From contig CAIKZO010000088.1 of NCBI GenBank assembly GCA_903832005.1, forward strand, positions 33,810 through 97,809: 64,000 nt of DNA, given 5' to 3'. Positions 58,881 through 64,000 of the stretch are shown piece after piece. Made by a program: the position numbers and the translations under genes. Source of the stretch: Enhydrobacter aerosaccus. GTDB lineage: Bacteria > Pseudomonadota > Alphaproteobacteria > Reyranellales > Reyranellaceae. The notes beneath the pieces are model-generated. The model saw nothing but the letters and a program-made list of their open reading frames with translations, was not told where the DNA came from and searched no databases. Position 1 is the stretch's first letter; every line of letters begins with the position of its first letter.

Positions 58881-60785
58881 TCAGTCACCCTGCGCCGCGT
58901 GCAGTATCGCCGGTGAATCGAGCAAAGAGAGCAGGACCTGCTCCAGCGCGTCTGCCTCCACTGGCTTCTGCAGCAGCGGCACGTTGGCGTAGCGCCGGTC
59001 GATGCTGTCGCGCTGATAGCCGGTGACGAAGGCGAAGGGCACGCCGCGCGCGATCAGCAGGTCGGCTAACGGCTCCGCCAACTCGCCCGCCAGGTTGAAG
59101 TCGAGCAAGGCGCCGTCGAAGCGTTCGCCATGGGCCGCCGCAATGCCATCGGACAAGCGGGCGTAGGGCCCCGACACGCGCGCGCCCAGTTGCTCCAGGA
59201 TATTCTTGGCCATCATCCCGACCAGGAACTCGTCTTCCACCATCAGCAGGTGCTTGCCGGCCAGGCTGCGTGGCCGGTCGGCAACTTCGGGCTTGGCGAC
59301 GGCCTTCGCCACCTCGGGCTCGGGTTCCGGCGTGACGATCTGCGCCCGCGGAATCGAGAGGCGACAGTGGAGTCCCTCGGGGCGCCAGTCGTAGACGACA
59401 CCGCCCCTGAATTGCGCCTCGATGCTCGACCGCACGATGCTGAGGCCAAAGCCCAGCGCCGATGGGGGCGCTGCCGCCGGCCCGCCGGTCTCGCGCCATT
59501 CGATCTCCAGCGCACTCTCGCCGATCGACCAGGTCAGCCGCAGTCGGCCGCTGTCCGCAGAGAGAGCGCCGTACTTGGCCGCATTCGTCGCCAGTTCGTG
59601 CAGGGCCAACGCTACGGCTTGCGCGGTCGACGGCAGCAGCATCGCTGCCGGCCCCTCGGCCACGACGCGATCGCCACCGTCGGTGCGGTAAGGGGCCAGC
59701 TCCTCGTCGACGATGCGACAGAGATCGGCACCCTCCCAATGCGTCGCGGACAACAGATTATGCGTCGCCGCCAGAGCATGGATGCGCCCCTCGACGATGG
59801 AGATGAAGTCGGGCGTGGAACGCGCCTTGGTCAGGCGCAGCACCGAGAGCACGACGGCCAGCGTGTTCTTGGCCCGGTGGTCGACTTCGCGCGCCAGCAG
59901 GAGCTGGCGTTCCTCGGCGCGCTTGCGGTCGGTGATGTCGACGCTGACGCCGTTCAGCCGCGTGACGTTGCCGTCGGCATCGCGCGTGATGGCGGCCGAG
60001 CCGTAGCACCAGCGCAATTCGCCGTCCGGTCGCACGATCCGGAACTCCGCCTGGTAGCGGTCGCTGGAGGCCCGGAGCGCGCCTTCGAGCGGATGCTTGT
60101 CGCGATCGTCGGGATGGACGATGTCGAGGATCTGCAGGCGCGTCGGCTCGAGGATCTCGGGCGCGATCCCGTAGATGCGGTGTTGGCCGGTGTCCCATTC
60201 GAGATGGTTGGTCGCGGGATCGAATTCCCACGAGCCCATATCGCCGGCGGAGAGAGCAAGCGAGCGGCGCTCCTCGCTGCGGCGCAGGCGATCGGTCTGC
60301 GCCTCGAGCTCGGCGGTGCGGGCGGTGACCCGCTGCTCGAGCTGGGCGTTGAGGGCTTCGAGCTGGCGGGTCTTGCGATAGAGCTCGGTGAAGACCTTGA
60401 CCTTGGCGCGCAGGACCTCGGGCACCACCGGCACGGTCACGTAATCCACGGCGCCGATCTCGTAGCCGCGCAGATGGTCGGTCTCGGCGATCTGCACGCC
60501 CGAGACGAAGATCATCGCGAGCTTCTGGAAGCGCGGATGCTCGCGGATCATGGCGGCGAGCTGGAAGCCGTCGATCTGGGGCATCACCACGTCGATCAGG
60601 ACGACGGCGACGTCGGTCTTGAGCAGCACGCCCAGCGCCTCGTGCGGCGAGTTGGCCTTGATCAGGTTTTCGCCCAGCTCGCCCAGGATCACCTCGTAGG
60701 CGAGCAGCTTGGCCTGCTGGTCGTCGACCAGCAGGATATTGACCTTGTCCGCCAGTGCCGGCACGGGGGCTGATCGGTTGTACAT
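58881..60785 (-). CDS. Hybrid HWE histidine kinase: REC-PAS-HWE kinase-REC
   Basis: A 634-residue signalling protein. An N-terminal receiver (NILLVDDQQAKLLAYEVI, phosphate-accepting Asp in VVLIDVVMPQIDG) is followed by a coiled coil, a PAS/PAC domain (GSWEFDPATNHLEWDTGQHRIYGI) and an HWE-type kinase core with His in LLAREVDHRAKNTLAVVLSV, HELATNAAKYGAL and the WRE residues of EIEWRETGG. A C-terminal receiver has LLMVEDEFLVGMM and DGALLDFNLAGE. The flanking receivers suggest phosphorelay and sensory adaptation. The multi-HAMP hybrid kinase is immediately upstream on the same strand. Confidence 0.93.
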   Translation of the reverse strand: MYNRSAPVPALADKVNILLVDDQQAKLLAYEVILGELGENLIKANSPHEALGVLLKTDVAVVLIDVVMPQIDGFQLAAMIREHPRFQKLAMIFVSGVQIAETDHLRGYEIGAVDYVTVPVVPEVLRAKVKVFTELYRKTRQLEALNAQLEQRVTARTAELEAQTDRLRRSEERRSLALSAGDMGSWEFDPATNHLEWDTGQHRIYGIAPEILEPTRLQILDIVHPDDRDKHPLEGALRASSDRYQAEFRIVRPDGELRWCYGSAAITRDADGNVTRLNGVSVDITDRKRAEERQLLLAREVDHRAKNTLAVVLSVLRLTKARSTPDFISIVEGRIHALAATHNLLSATHWEGADLCRIVDEELAPYRTDGGDRVVAEGPAAMLLPSTAQAVALALHELATNAAKYGALSADSGRLRLTWSIGESALEIEWRETGGPAAAPPSALGFGLSIVRSSIEAQFRGGVVYDWRPEGLHCRLSIPRAQIVTPEPEPEVAKAVAKPEVADRPRSLAGKHLLMVEDEFLVGMMAKNILEQLGARVSGPYARLSDGIAAAHGERFDGALLDFNLAGELAEPLADLLIARGVPFAFVTGYQRDSIDRRYANVPLLQKPVEADALEQVLLSLLDSPAILHAAQGD

Positions 60786-64000
<3,215 letters not shown>

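Overview
The window is GC-rich bacterial DNA with dense, often ATGA-overlapping genes, many orphan TctC (Bug) binding proteins, CaiB-type CoA transferases, several complete ABC importers, an HWE histidine kinase and a multi-HAMP hybrid kinase. This style fits a free-living heterotrophic alphaproteobacterium, perhaps near Reyranella or Bradyrhizobium; the genus is a guess from gene content, not a measurement. No rRNA, tRNA, CRISPR array, insertion sequence or replication origin was seen, and no gene-free stretch exceeds 300 bases.

Layout. 1-6626: end of an MFS transporter, a secreted lectin-fold protein, and a catabolic set (TctC binding protein, CoA transferase, amidase, SDR, luciferase-like monooxygenase). 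6623-12610: a DapA-family lyase/aldolase divergent from a 950-residue fusion of all three HcnA/B/C-type dehydrogenase subunits, an isochorismatase-like amidohydrolase and a dihydropyrimidinase/hydantoinase. 12717-22371: a ten-gene nucleoside import and salvage operon (BMP-type ABC importer, cytidine deaminase, purine nucleoside phosphorylase, thymidine phosphorylase, a PhyH-type dioxygenase, adenosine deaminase, secreted HAD nucleotidase). 22446-27373: a class III cyclase, a small winged-helix regulator, and a glycine-rich autotransporter followed by a detached autotransporter C-terminus. 27363-32708: a Dpp/Opp-type peptide importer. 32789-38432: CBS protein, gamma-glutamyltransferase, TctC protein, LLM monooxygenase, orphan ABC binding protein, DUF2218 protein. 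38443-39030: a His-rich PadR regulator.

The most notable locus is 39239-43034: a LysR regulator, an uncharacterised 351-residue protein, a UGSC-family selenoprotein and a CoA transferase. An in-frame TGA at 41597-41599 is read as selenocysteine. The frame stays open for 80 more codons, the recoded motif is U-G-S-C, and a perfect 7-bp hairpin with a GUC loop lies 12 nt downstream as a bacterial SECIS. A conventional gene caller truncates this protein at 93 residues.

43085-64000: a small membrane protein, GST, tandem Lin0512 proteins, a decayed TctC pseudogene, DoxX, a sugar-type (CUT1) ABC importer, small disordered proteins, a THI5-like protein, a polyamine-type ABC importer with an FAD oxidase, and two large signalling kinases, the last running off the end of the window.
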